Assembly: GCA_030426605.1 (NCBI GenBank)
Contig: JAUHXM010000001.1
Location: forward strand, 1 to 64,000
Origin: Phycisphaerae bacterium
Lineage (GTDB): Bacteria; Planctomycetota; Phycisphaerae; Phycisphaerales; UBA1924
Direction of reading: 5' to 3'
Length of the DNA stretch: 64,000 nt
The translations under genes were made by a program, and so were the position numbers. Position 1 is the stretch's first letter. Each line of letters starts with the position of its first letter. The notes below the pieces were generated by a model that saw only the letters and a list, made by a program, of their open reading frames with translations, was not told the origin of the DNA and did no database searches. Positions 8,634 through 18,776 of this stretch are shown piece after piece.

Positions 8634-9993
8634 CTGGCCCGTCGTAGCGTGCGACGACGAGCGTCTGGTCGTCGTCGCGCACCATCGTCCTCGTGTGGGC
8701 GTAGAGCGATCCCAGGATCGCGTCCACCACGGACCAGGGCGACTCGGCGGGCGGGCGGATCGCGTCGTCCAGGCGCGCGACGCCGAACATGTCGCGAGAG
8801 CCTTCCTCGCTCGGCGCGAACGCCTCGGTGATGCCGTCCGTGTAGAGCACCAGCGTGTCGCCCGGCTGAAGGGTCACCGTCGCTTCCTCAAACTCGACCG
8901 AGCCGTCGATGCCAAGGGGCAGCGTGCCCGCGCACTCGAGCGCCTGGATCGCGCCGTCCGTCCGGCGGAGGCGCGGCGGGTTGTGCCCGCACCGCGCGTA
9001 CGTCAGCTCGCCCGTCTGTGTGTCAAGCATCGCGCAGAACGCCGTCGTAAACGACCCGACGAGGGGGGAGGCCGCGAGCTTGGAATTGCAGAACCGCATG
9101 ACCGCAGCGGGCGAGCGCTCTTCGCCCTCGTAGGCGTGCAGGATGGCGCGGAGCATCGCCATCACGGTTGCCGCGGCGGCCCCGTGCCCGGCGACGTCCG
9201 CGATGAGCATGCCCCATCGGCCTTTGCCGAAATCGAAAAAGTCGTAGTAGTCCCCGCCCGCTTCGGCGCTCGTCAGGTAGCTCGTCGCGAGTTTCACGCC
9301 CGGGATCGTGGGCAGGCGCTCGGGCAACAGCGCCCGCTGCAGCGACGCGACCTGCTCGAGCTGGTGACGCAGGCGCGAGTTCAACGCGTCCACCTGCCTG
9401 AGCGCCACGAGGTTGCGCGTGGCGCTGCCCATCATGTTGATGTCCAGCAAGCCAGCCGCGAACCGGTCGAGGGTGATCCAGTCCGTGCTGGCCGAGAAGC
9501 TGAGCGCCCAATTGATCGGCTCGCCCTTGTCGAACGTGGGCATCGCCGCCATCGAGCGCATGCGGGGCGCGTCGCCGCGCAGCTCGGGCCCGAGGACTGG
9601 ATCGCTGGCGAGGTCGAGGTCCGTGACGAGCGCGGGCTCGCCCTTCGCGATGATCTCGCCGATGAGACCACCCGAGTGCGTGGGCAGGTCTTCCCAATCG
9701 CGCCACGGGTTGGAGCGCGGTGTGTCGCGCGGCTGCGTCCTCTGATTGAACTCGGCCGGGTTGCCCTTGATCGCGCGCGTGATTTTAAACTGCCCCTCGG
9801 GAAGCCCACGCTTCGAGACGGACACGAAGTAATCGCGCACGAACCGGCGCGATAACCAACGCCCGAACGAGAACGACAGCTCCGCCGGGTCGGACATGGT
9901 GCTGGCGCGCCGGAGCACGTCGGCGAGCTCGCCGATGTCCGGGTTCTCCGTGAGATCGACGTACCGGTGCGTCACGCGTTGCCCCCGGCGCAC
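8626..9993 (-). CDS. SpoIIE/PP2C-type serine phosphatase
   Basis: LATSYLTSAEAGGDYYDFFDFG, ADVAGHGAAAATVMAMLRA, LVLYTDGITEAFAP. Confidence 0.85.
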   Translation of the reverse strand: MRRGQRVTHRYVDLTENPDIGELADVLRRASTMSDPAELSFSFGRWLSRRFVRDYFVSVSKRGLPEGQFKITRAIKGNPAEFNQRTQPRDTPRSNPWRDWEDLPTHSGGLIGEIIAKGEPALVTDLDLASDPVLGPELRGDAPRMRSMAAMPTFDKGEPINWALSFSASTDWITLDRFAAGLLDINMMGSATRNLVALRQVDALNSRLRHQLEQVASLQRALLPERLPTIPGVKLATSYLTSAEAGGDYYDFFDFGKGRWGMLIADVAGHGAAAATVMAMLRAILHAYEGEERSPAAVMRFCNSKLAASPLVGSFTTAFCAMLDTQTGELTYARCGHNPPRLRRTDGAIQALECAGTLPLGIDGSVEFEEATVTLQPGDTLVLYTDGITEAFAPSEEGSRDMFGVARLDDAIRPPAESPWSVVDAILGSLYAHTRTMVRDDDQTLVVARYDGPDA

Positions 9994-10640
9994 GCCTGCT
10001 CGATGCGCTCGCGCGCGTCGCGGGCCGAGCGCACACCCCGCTCGGTCTCTTCGGCCAGCGACCGGGCACGGTCGTCATCGACCAGCCCGAGGTTGACCCG
10101 GACGTTCCACGCCGCCGCGGTCGCCGCCGCCTCGGCGAGCACGCCCGCGATGGCAAGGTCCGACCGCAGGTGGGTGTTCGAGCGCCCGCAGAGCTCCTCG
10201 AGGAGGCGGAGCGTGTCGTTGGCCGCGGCGAGGGTCGCGCGTGGCGCGGCGAGACACGCCTCGATTGCGCCGGGCTCGTTCGCGACGCGGTCGGGGTCGT
10301 CGGCTGGTTTGGACTGCAGGGCGTTGAGCGCCGCGTACGCCGCCGCATCCTCCGCCGCCAGCGCCAGGAACAGGTCGCGTGCTCGTTCCAGCTTCGGGCC
10401 AGCGCCGTCGAGCAGCTCGTGGTGGTCCGCGAGCGACTTGCGCCCGGCGGAGTACGAAACGACCATCCGCCCGAGCGCGGCGCCGAGGGCACCCACCGCC
10501 CCCGCGGCGGCCCCGCCGCCCGGCGCGGGCGTCCTGGCCCCCAGATCGGTGAGGAACTGGGCAAACGGGGCGGACGCGAAATGTTCGGGGGAACCGTCGC
10601 TAAGCACGCCTGAGGGTAGGGGGGAACGCGGGTCGGACAC
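9972..10640 (-). CDS. Cyclodeaminase/cyclohydrolase family protein (FTCD_C-like)
   Basis: APFAQFLTDLGARTPAPGGGAAAGAVGALGAALGRMVVSYSAGRK. Confidence 0.8.
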   Translation of the reverse strand: MSDPRSPLPSGVLSDGSPEHFASAPFAQFLTDLGARTPAPGGGAAAGAVGALGAALGRMVVSYSAGRKSLADHHELLDGAGPKLERARDLFLALAAEDAAAYAALNALQSKPADDPDRVANEPGAIEACLAAPRATLAAANDTLRLLEELCGRSNTHLRSDLAIAGVLAEAAATAAAWNVRVNLGLVDDDRARSLAEETERGVRSARDARERIEQACAGGNA

Positions 10641-10771
10641 CCCCTCTTGCTTCCGATGACCAGGTCCGGTAGGTTCGGCGGTTCAGGCGTGCCCGGAATC
10701 TCGGCGGGCCAGGGCGGTGTGGCGTCCTCGTCGGGGGGAAGTGAAAAGAGCGGGCCGCGCTGGAGGATCCC

Positions 10772-13700
10772 ATGAACTCGACGCAGTGTGTGCGCCTTGC
10801 CGGGTGCGCGATCGGTCTGATCGCCGCCTCGGCGGTCGCTGGCCCCGCGAAAGACGGGCCGAGCGAGATCGACAAGAACATCCAACAGATCATCGCCAAG
10901 GGCGACGGCTCGGCCGACGCCCGACGCGAAATGGTGAACCAGACCTTCGGTGAGACCCGAGGGCCCCTGCCCACGGAACGCGTCATCTACGGCGCCGACG
11001 ACCGCCGCGAGGTCTACGAGTACGACGTGCTCGATCCCACCCTGCGCCAGATGGCCGAGGCGTGCGCGATCGTCATGGACGACTCCGACCTCGTCGATAA
11101 CGGCGACGGGACATACACCCTCCTGACCAGCCCGTGGACCAGCGCCGGCGGCGGCACCCTCTGCCCCGAAGAGCCCTTCCGCGGTCAGCCCCAGGTCGGC
11201 TTCTGCTCGTCCTTCCTTGTCGGCCCCGACATCATCACCACCGCTGGGCACTGCGTCGATTCGTTCGACGTCTCCAACGGCGTCGCGTTCGTCTTCGGGT
11301 TCCAGCTCAACGACGAGGACGAGACCGGCCCGATGATCGTCCCCGCCGATTGGGTCTACTTCGGCACCGCGATCATCGACCAGGAACTTGGCGGCGGGAA
11401 CGACCACTCCGTCGTTCAGCTCGACCGCCCCGTCACGGGCATCACCCCGGTGCCGGTCCGGCGCACGGGCGTCGTGCCCGTGGGCACGCCGCTCGCCGTC
11501 ATCGGGCACCCCGCGGCGATCCTCAAGAAAATCGCCGGCGGTGCCGAGGTCAAGGCCAACCAGACCGGGTTCTTCCAGTCCAACCTGGACACCTACGGCG
11601 GCAACTCGGGCTCCATGATCATCAACCTCAACACCTACGAGGTCGAGGGCATCCTCGTCCGCGGCGCGCCGGACTACACCACCTCCGGCGGGTGCACCGT
11701 CTCCAACCAGGTCCCCGACACCGGCAACACCGGCTCGGGCCTGCCCTTCGAGGAGTGCTCGATCACGACCACCTTCGAGTCGTTCATCCCCCCGCTGGGC
11801 ATCACGGTTTCGCCCGGCGGCGCGACGACGCACTACGGCGTCGTCGGCGGGCCCTTCTCGAGCCCCTCCGTCGTCTACACCCTCGACAACACCACGTCTG
11901 ACCCCGCGAACTACACCGTCGCGCTGAGCAACCCCGCGGCCGGCGTGCTCATCGACGGCGGGACCTCGGACCTCTCGGGCACCATCCCGGGCAACAGCTC
12001 GGTCATGGTCACCGCCACCCTCGACAACGCCGCCGTGAACGCCCACCCCGCGGGCCTCTTCTCGACGGACATCACCTTCACCGACACGACCAACGGCATC
12101 GCCTCCGTCGCGACGCACACCGTCGAGGTCGGGCAGACGCTCGTCACCGTTGACCCCCAGACCCCGCTCATCGGCGGCGGTCCGGTCGGCGGGCCCTTCC
12201 CCGGCTCGGTCACCTACACCATCACCTCCGAGCGCCCGACGCCCGTCGACGTCATGGTCGATGGTCCGGACTGGCTCGACTTCGGGTTCACCCGCACATC
12301 CGACACCGTCTCGCTCAACGGCGAGGGTGACTTCGCGAACCTGACCGTGAGCTTCGGCGGCACCGCCGGCACGCTCGCCGCGGGCCTCTACCAGGACAAC
12401 CTGACCTTCACCAACCTCGACAACGGCGACTCGGTCGTCGTCCCCGTCGCGATCGACGTCGGTCGCTTCATCTACAACGCGACGGACGTCCCGATCAACA
12501 TCACCGACAACGCGACGTTCACGAGCACGCTGACCGTCGCCGAGTCGTTCTGCATCGGCGACGTCGATGTGGACATCGACCTCAACCACACCTTCTCGGG
12601 CGACCTCATCATCACGCTCACGAGCCCGCAGGGCACGAGCGTGACGCTCCAGAACGAGGGCGGCGGGTCGGACGACTTCACGCCCCGTCGCTACGACGAC
12701 GACGACCCGGCGAACTTCCTCGCCGAGGGCCCGGGCGCGCTCGCCGATTTCGAGTTCGAGATCGTCACGGGCGTCTGGACGCTCACGGTCGAGGACGACG
12801 CCGGCGGCGACCAGGGCACGCTCAACGCGTGGCAGCTCCGCGTCGCGTCCTCGGGCGAGACCTGCCCGCCCGATGCGCCGGACTTCAACCTGTTCGTCGA
12901 TGAGAACCAGGCCGCCGCCGCGACGCTCTCCGCGTCATCGATCGACCCGGTCGATACCTTCACGATCACGAGCCTGCCGACCAAGGGCGTGCTGTGGGAC
13001 GGGACGAGCGCCGTGCTCGCCGTGCCGCACGACCTGTCGGGCAACACCGTGACCTACCGCGCGACGCCGACGCTCACGGGCGCCGACGCGTTCAACTACA
13101 CCGCCACCGCGGGCGGGCTCACCTCGCCGGCCGCGATCGCGTCCGTCGAGATCGACTCGATCACCGGCCCGGGCACCCTCCACTTCTTCGACCTCGATAC
13201 CAACCCCGGTTGGTCCACCGAGGGCGATTGGGCGTGGGGCGTCCCGACCGGGCAGGGCGGCGCCGGCTCGTCGGGCCCCGACCCGACCTCGGGTTACACC
13301 GGCTCGAACGTCTACGGCTACAACCTCAACGGCAACTACGACAACAACCTCCCCGAGCTCTTCCTCACCTCCGATGCGCTCGACATCTCGGGCAACGCGC
13401 AAGTCGTGGTCTCCTTCCGGCGCTGGCTGGGCATGGAGAGCGCGAGCTTCGACCACGCCGAGTTCCAGGTCTCGGTTGACGCCGGCGCCTTCCAGACCGT
13501 CTGGGAGCACACCGGCGGCTCGTTCGGCGACGACGCCTGGACCCTCCAGTCCTACGACGTCTCCGGCATCGCGGGCGGCGCGTCCACCCTCACCCTCCGC
13601 TGGCAGCTCGGCACGACGGACACGTCCGTCGTCTACCCGGGCTGGAACCTCGACGACATCGAGGTCGCGGGCGACAACATCCTCGCCAACCCGGCGGACC

Positions 13701-13852
13701 TGGACGGCAACCTGGCGCTCAACGTCGATGACATCGACGCGTTCGTCGCCGCCTTCCTCGGTTCGGACTGCCTCGCGGACATGAACGCCACGGGAACCTT
13801 CAACGTGGACGACATCGACGCGTTCATCGACTACTTCCTCAACGGGCCGTAA
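10772..13852 (+). CDS. Secreted trypsin-like serine protease with P-domain and dockerin-like C-terminus
   Basis: 1026 aa; signal peptide, ITTAGHC, GGNSGSMI, P-domain-like VDIDLNHTFSGDLIITLTSPQGT, two NVDDIDAF repeats. Confidence 0.85.
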   Translation: MNSTQCVRLAGCAIGLIAASAVAGPAKDGPSEIDKNIQQIIAKGDGSADARREMVNQTFGETRGPLPTERVIYGADDRREVYEYDVLDPTLRQMAEACAIVMDDSDLVDNGDGTYTLLTSPWTSAGGGTLCPEEPFRGQPQVGFCSSFLVGPDIITTAGHCVDSFDVSNGVAFVFGFQLNDEDETGPMIVPADWVYFGTAIIDQELGGGNDHSVVQLDRPVTGITPVPVRRTGVVPVGTPLAVIGHPAAILKKIAGGAEVKANQTGFFQSNLDTYGGNSGSMIINLNTYEVEGILVRGAPDYTTSGGCTVSNQVPDTGNTGSGLPFEECSITTTFESFIPPLGITVSPGGATTHYGVVGGPFSSPSVVYTLDNTTSDPANYTVALSNPAAGVLIDGGTSDLSGTIPGNSSVMVTATLDNAAVNAHPAGLFSTDITFTDTTNGIASVATHTVEVGQTLVTVDPQTPLIGGGPVGGPFPGSVTYTITSERPTPVDVMVDGPDWLDFGFTRTSDTVSLNGEGDFANLTVSFGGTAGTLAAGLYQDNLTFTNLDNGDSVVVPVAIDVGRFIYNATDVPINITDNATFTSTLTVAESFCIGDVDVDIDLNHTFSGDLIITLTSPQGTSVTLQNEGGGSDDFTPRRYDDDDPANFLAEGPGALADFEFEIVTGVWTLTVEDDAGGDQGTLNAWQLRVASSGETCPPDAPDFNLFVDENQAAAATLSASSIDPVDTFTITSLPTKGVLWDGTSAVLAVPHDLSGNTVTYRATPTLTGADAFNYTATAGGLTSPAAIASVEIDSITGPGTLHFFDLDTNPGWSTEGDWAWGVPTGQGGAGSSGPDPTSGYTGSNVYGYNLNGNYDNNLPELFLTSDALDISGNAQVVVSFRRWLGMESASFDHAEFQVSVDAGAFQTVWEHTGGSFGDDAWTLQSYDVSGIAGGASTLTLRWQLGTTDTSVVYPGWNLDDIEVAGDNILANPADLDGNLALNVDDIDAFVAAFLGSDCLADMNATGTFNVDDIDAFIDYFLNGP

Positions 13853-13880
13853 GCGCCCGCTGACAACCTCGGTGGTATCC

Positions 13881-13920
13881 AGCCCCGGACCCCGCACGTG
13901 CGGCGTTCGGGGCTTTTCTT
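13881..13920 (+). terminator. Putative rho-independent terminator
   Basis: AGCCCCG...CGGGGCT followed by TTTCTT. Confidence 0.55.
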
Positions 13921-14128
13921 GCGCGGCGACCATCGCGCTCCCGCGTATACCACGTCAGGACGGTGGTCGCACGAACGAATGCGGTGTACGTAGGTAACCC
14001 CATGCTATGAGATCATCGAACGCACACCACACCACCCGGCACAACCATCCGCCCACTGCCAACAAAGTGAGCATGAACATCGCGATGGCCCCTGCTCATT
14101 CTGGGCCGCATTTCTTCGAGGAACACCA

Positions 14129-14704
14129 ATGAACGCACGAACCATCTCAGCTTGCGGAGCCATGTCGATCGCAGGCGCCGCGATCGCGGGCTTCTCCGGT
14201 AAAACCGTTGACTGGGACTACACCCCATTCGGACTCACGAGCCTCGACTCAGGGACCTCCCTCGTCGGACCAGGCATCGATGCAATCCTCACGTTCGGTG
14301 TTCATTTCGATCAGTGGTCCATGGATATCGAAGACTCGACGATCACATTCACCGCCCTGCAGAGTGAGAACACGAACGCGATTGGGCTCGCTCCCATCGG
14401 CGTCTGGATCACCGACCCCTTCGGCACGATTGACGCATTCGACTCCGTGTTGGGCGAACTCGTCTCGGGAACGGCATACCACGGGTTCAATGGCACCGCA
14501 GGCAACGTGGTCACCGATGACGCGATCTTTCTTTCGTTCTCGGGTGCCGGCAACACCTTTAACTACGACGTCGGATCCGTCGTCCGATTCCACATCGGCT
14601 TTGTGCCTACGCCGAGCTCGGCGGGCGTCTTCGCGCTCACTGGCATCGCGGCGCTCCGTCGACGCCGTCGAGCCGACATCGGATCACGCGCATTCGTGTG
14701 TTGA
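14129..14704 (+). CDS. Secreted protein with a PEP-CTERM-like C-terminal sorting segment
   Basis: N-terminal signal; C-terminus VPTPSSAGVFALTGIAALRRRRR. Confidence 0.65.
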   Translation: MNARTISACGAMSIAGAAIAGFSGKTVDWDYTPFGLTSLDSGTSLVGPGIDAILTFGVHFDQWSMDIEDSTITFTALQSENTNAIGLAPIGVWITDPFGTIDAFDSVLGELVSGTAYHGFNGTAGNVVTDDAIFLSFSGAGNTFNYDVGSVVRFHIGFVPTPSSAGVFALTGIAALRRRRRADIGSRAFVC

Positions 14705-14732
14705 CACCCCATGTGTACCCAGCAGTCCCTGA

Positions 14733-14759
14733 CCCCGCCTGCGCTGTCCGGGGCTTTTC
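14733..14759 (+). terminator. Putative rho-independent terminator
   Basis: CCCCG...CGGGG followed by CTTTTC. Confidence 0.5.
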
Positions 14760-14800
14760 ATTGCGCGGCTACCATCGGGCTCCGGGCATCCCGCCCGGTT

Positions 14801-14887
14801 GGTGGGGTGGCTGAGCGGTTGAAGGCACTCGACTTGAAATCGAGCGAACCCGAAAGGGTTCCGGGGGTTCGAATCCCCCCCCCACCG
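14801..14887 (+). tRNA. tRNA-Ser (anticodon TGA), no encoded CCA
   Basis: Acceptor GGTGGGG/CCCCACC+G, anticodon arm CTCGA-cTTGAaa-TCGAG, long variable arm, T-loop GGGGGTTCGAATCCCCC. Confidence 0.93.
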
Positions 14888-15005
14888 TTTTCCTGATCGA
14901 TCGAGCGTGAATGCAACCGGGCCGCCGGCCCGACCGGATGGTTGCTGTGCCCCGGGGTTCTCCCGCGGGCGTCCGGGACGGAATCCAACAACCGGAAGGC
15001 CCGCC

Positions 15006-16565
15006 ATGATCGAGACGATCGCCGCCGTCACGCTGTCCGCCGCCGCCGGGTCCGCCGCCGCGGCGGACACCCCCGCGATCGGCCTCCCCGTCAGCGACGC
15101 CCCCCGCGCGCTCACCGGGCACCTCTACTACAACGCCGCGACCGGCGCGTCCGTCTTCACACCCGCGAAGGAGTACCTCGCCAACCGCGCGCGCTCTCCC
15201 CTCCGTGCGCTCTACGACGACATCAACGGCGACCACTACCCCGACCTCTGGGTCAACACCAACACCGACCCGTGCCCCATCGGCACGCCGACCGACCCGT
15301 ACATCCAGGTCGGCGTGCTCGACGGCATCAGCGAGGTCACCGCGGGCAATTTCCACACGGGCAACCACCACCTCTACAAGTGCCAGCTCCCGCCGGGCGA
15401 GACCGACGTGCTCGTCGAGACCGTCATGTTCACGTACTGGACGGACCTCGACGACACCGACACGAACTCGGACGCCCTCCCGGACGCCAACACGAACGGC
15501 GCCGGCATCGAGTTGTCCTTCTGGGACCGCGAGGACCCCTACGGGTCGGGAAGCAGCATCTGCTCGAACGGGGGCGGGCCCGGGATGTACCGCGTCCGAC
15601 TCGCGACATTCAACGTGACCGATCTGCCGGGCACACTCACGCCCGGGCAGCTCGCGGGTGTTGTTGTGACGCTCGATCTCGGACCGTCGGACATCTTCGA
15701 GATCGCCGATACCGACGGCATCGGCCCGCCGAACGGCAACTACAACCCCTTCGTCGCTGTCGTCGATACCGACACGGACTTCGACACCATCCCGGACACC
15801 CGCAGCGCGGACTGGGACGGCAACGGCACCATCGACTGGGCCGTCTCGTTCCAGGGCATCCAGCCCACCGACGGCCGGCAGGCGACGATCGCCTACACCC
15901 TCGCCGCCCCGGGGCGGTTCGGAACCGCCGGCGAGTTCGCAACCGACGGCGTCACGCCCCTGAACGCGCAGGCCGGCGTCGCGGGAGACGGGCTCATCGA
16001 CATCGTCCGACAGACCGACGTTCAGTTCGCGACGTTCGACCTCACGCGCGTCAAGCTCGATTCGGTCGAGGCACCCATGGGGCTCGGGTTCCCGTTCACG
16101 TCCTTCATGCTCGGCAGCGCCCCCGAGCAGCTCACGTTTCTCTCGCGGTTCAGCGTCTTCTACGCCAGCCTGGGCGAACAACCCGACCCGGCGGGCCCGC
16201 CCCCGATCTCGCCGCTCTACTGCGCGGGGTACCCCTACTCGGACTACTTCGGATGGTCGGTCCCCGCGTCATCTGGCAACGGTTGGCGCTCTGGCTCGCT
16301 CAACTGCGGCTACGACGTCGACGGCGACGGTATCGAGGAAACCTCGATGTGGTCCGGCGCGTTTCTCGGGCTGGCAGGAATCCGCCACCCGATCGAGTGC
16401 GCCGATTGCGATATGAACCAGGTCGTCAATATCGATGACATCGATTGCTTCGTGAACGCTTTCCTCACCGGCGATCTATATCTCGCTGATTGCGATGGGA
16501 GCGGTTCGCTGAACATTGACGACATCGACTGCTTTGTTGCGATCTTCTTGGTTGGCTGCCCGTAA
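15006..16565 (+). CDS. Secreted dockerin-like-repeat protein, family copy 1
   Basis: DTPAIGLPVSDAPRALTGHLYYNAATGASVFTPAKEYLANRA; C-terminal NIDDIDCFVNAFL/NIDDIDCFVAIFLVGCP. Confidence 0.8.
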   Translation: MIETIAAVTLSAAAGSAAAADTPAIGLPVSDAPRALTGHLYYNAATGASVFTPAKEYLANRARSPLRALYDDINGDHYPDLWVNTNTDPCPIGTPTDPYIQVGVLDGISEVTAGNFHTGNHHLYKCQLPPGETDVLVETVMFTYWTDLDDTDTNSDALPDANTNGAGIELSFWDREDPYGSGSSICSNGGGPGMYRVRLATFNVTDLPGTLTPGQLAGVVVTLDLGPSDIFEIADTDGIGPPNGNYNPFVAVVDTDTDFDTIPDTRSADWDGNGTIDWAVSFQGIQPTDGRQATIAYTLAAPGRFGTAGEFATDGVTPLNAQAGVAGDGLIDIVRQTDVQFATFDLTRVKLDSVEAPMGLGFPFTSFMLGSAPEQLTFLSRFSVFYASLGEQPDPAGPPPISPLYCAGYPYSDYFGWSVPASSGNGWRSGSLNCGYDVDGDGIEETSMWSGAFLGLAGIRHPIECADCDMNQVVNIDDIDCFVNAFLTGDLYLADCDGSGSLNIDDIDCFVAIFLVGCP

Positions 16566-16580
16566 ACACCGCCGCCCAAG

Positions 16581-18776
16581 TCACGGAAGCAGCGACTCCG
16601 CGAGCGCCAGGTCCGCCGCGTACGACGACGCCTCGTAGTTCCCGAGCCACCACGTCACGGGCTCGTCCGACACGACCTGCCGCAGCAGGTCGCGGGCCTC
16701 GCCCGCCCGCCCGGCGTCGATCAGCGTGCGAGCCAGCCCCGCGCGGGCGTACGCCGACGCGGGGTGGTCCTGCGGGTACGTCGCGTCGAGCACCCGCAAT
16801 GCCTCTCGGTACTCCGTCTCCGATTCGCCGAGCCGCCCGAGCCCGTTGAACGCCTCGGCGCGGAAGACGTGCGCGCGCCACGTGCGGGCGTGCGACTCGC
16901 TGCGGATGCGCAGGTTGCGTTCGATCACCTCGTCGATAAGAACCAACGCCTCCTCGTGGTCACCCAACGCGATGTTCGCCCGGGCCAGCCCCAGCATGGC
17001 CTTCAGGCGTCGCGTGCTGTCCGGTCCGCCGGTCGTGAACGCCCGATCGCTGGCTTGCCGGTACTCGCGCCGCCCTTCCTCGAACCGCCCGAGCCGGCAC
17101 AGGATGTTGCCCCGGCTCGCCCTCACCTCGCTCAGCCGGAGCGCATAAGCGGGTGTCTCCGGCTTTCTCGCGTGGGCCAACGCACGGTCGATGACCGCGA
17201 GCGCCGCCGTCGGGTTGCCCGCGGCCGTGTGCGAGAGCGAGAGCCGGTAGCTCTCGAGCAGGAACTCGCCCGAGCCAAGCCCGTGCATCTCCGCGGCGGC
17301 CTCGACGCTCTGCTCCAGCCACTTCACAGACGTCGCGTAGTCCTCGACCAGGAAGTAGGCGTACCCCACATTCGACAGCGCCGACGCGCGCGCCTCGGGT
17401 GTGTGCGCCAACTCCTCGACCTGCCCGGCGATCGAATCCAGCAGGTCCGTCGCCGTCACGTCGGGCCCGAAATGGTTGCGTGACAGCCCCAGGAACATAC
17501 GCTCGAGCACGTCGAACGCCTCACCCGTCGCGGACTCCCACGCCCGCGCACGCCGCTCCGCGGCCGCGGCACGCACACCGAGCACGCCGAGCGTCGCCCC
17601 GATCACGGACAGGCCCGCCACCCCCGCGAGGATCGTGCGCATCCCGGCGGGGTGCCGGCGCGCCCACCGGCGCACGCGCACGAGCCGGCCGGGCCGCCGC
17701 GCCACGACCGGGTCGCCCCGGATCACACGCTCCAGCTCCGCCGCGAACTCCGCCGCGGATTGGTACCGGTCGTCGGGCAGCTTCGCGAGCGCCCGCAGCA
17801 CGACGAGCTCCGCGTCGCCCCGGATCGTCGGGTTGATCGATCGCGGCCGCCTCGGGACATCGTTCGTGATCGCCGAGAGCGCGCGCGCGATCCCGCCGTT
17901 ATCGATCGAGAACGGCGTCTGCCCCGTGAGCAGCTCGTAGAGCATCGCCCCGAGCGAGTAGGTGTCCGACCGTGGATCGACATCCGCGCCCGCGGCCTGC
18001 TCCGGGCTCATGTACCCGATGGTGCCGGGCAGCTGGCCCGCGAGCGTCAGCGTGGTCTTGCTCGCCCACCGGGCCCGCGCGATCCCAAAGTCCACGATCG
18101 TCGGGATCGAGTCCGCGGTCACCAGGATGTTCGCCGGCTTCAGGTCCCGGTGCACCACGCCCCGCAGGTGCAGCCGGTGCACCGTCCGGGCGATTTCCGC
18201 GACGAGCCCGAGCTTCTCTTGCTCCGACAGCCCCTGCTCCCGGGCGTACGTGTCGAGCTCGACACCCTCGACGAGCTCCATCGCGATGTACGGCTGCTCG
18301 CCGAGGCCCAAGTTCACCGTGCCGTGCCCGACGATGCCAACCACCCCCGGCTCGTGCAGCCGCGTGAGCACGTCCGCCTCGTGCTCGAACCGGCGAAGGG
18401 TCTCGCGCGTGCACAGCGTCGGGCTGAGCACCTTCACGGCTGCCTTGGTGCCGTGCTCATCGACGCACTCGAAGACCGTGCTCATCCCGCCCGTCGAGAT
18501 CCGCCCCTTCACGGCGTACGGCCCGATGGCCGCCGGGAGTGTCAGCGCCGCTGGCTCGTCGAACGCGCGATCGATCATGTCGCGCACCGAGCTGACCGCG
18601 TCGACCGGGACGCCCATCGCGCGGTCGTGCCCGAGCAACCGCTTGACCTCGGCGCGCACGTCCTCATCGAGCGATTCGAGGCCCGATCGCTGCGCCGCCG
18701 GGTCGAGGTTCACCAACGCCGCGAACCCCGCGTGCACCGCCTCCTCATGCGTTCGTGCGTTGTCGGACTGGGTCAC
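16581..18776 (-). CDS. Serine/threonine protein kinase with TPR-like C-terminus
   Basis: VHRDLKPANILVT, DFGIARA, GTIGYMSPEQA; GTG start overlaps the stop of the upstream sigma gene. Confidence 0.9.
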   Translation of the reverse strand: MTQSDNARTHEEAVHAGFAALVNLDPAAQRSGLESLDEDVRAEVKRLLGHDRAMGVPVDAVSSVRDMIDRAFDEPAALTLPAAIGPYAVKGRISTGGMSTVFECVDEHGTKAAVKVLSPTLCTRETLRRFEHEADVLTRLHEPGVVGIVGHGTVNLGLGEQPYIAMELVEGVELDTYAREQGLSEQEKLGLVAEIARTVHRLHLRGVVHRDLKPANILVTADSIPTIVDFGIARARWASKTTLTLAGQLPGTIGYMSPEQAAGADVDPRSDTYSLGAMLYELLTGQTPFSIDNGGIARALSAITNDVPRRPRSINPTIRGDAELVVLRALAKLPDDRYQSAAEFAAELERVIRGDPVVARRPGRLVRVRRWARRHPAGMRTILAGVAGLSVIGATLGVLGVRAAAAERRARAWESATGEAFDVLERMFLGLSRNHFGPDVTATDLLDSIAGQVEELAHTPEARASALSNVGYAYFLVEDYATSVKWLEQSVEAAAEMHGLGSGEFLLESYRLSLSHTAAGNPTAALAVIDRALAHARKPETPAYALRLSEVRASRGNILCRLGRFEEGRREYRQASDRAFTTGGPDSTRRLKAMLGLARANIALGDHEEALVLIDEVIERNLRIRSESHARTWRAHVFRAEAFNGLGRLGESETEYREALRVLDATYPQDHPASAYARAGLARTLIDAGRAGEARDLLRQVVSDEPVTWWLGNYEASSYAADLALAESLLP

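Noticed and set aside
14801-14887. tRNA-Ser as an integration site for an element carrying the secreted-protein cluster
   Set aside because: No integrase or transposase, and I saw no repeated tRNA 3'-end attachment sequence in the window.
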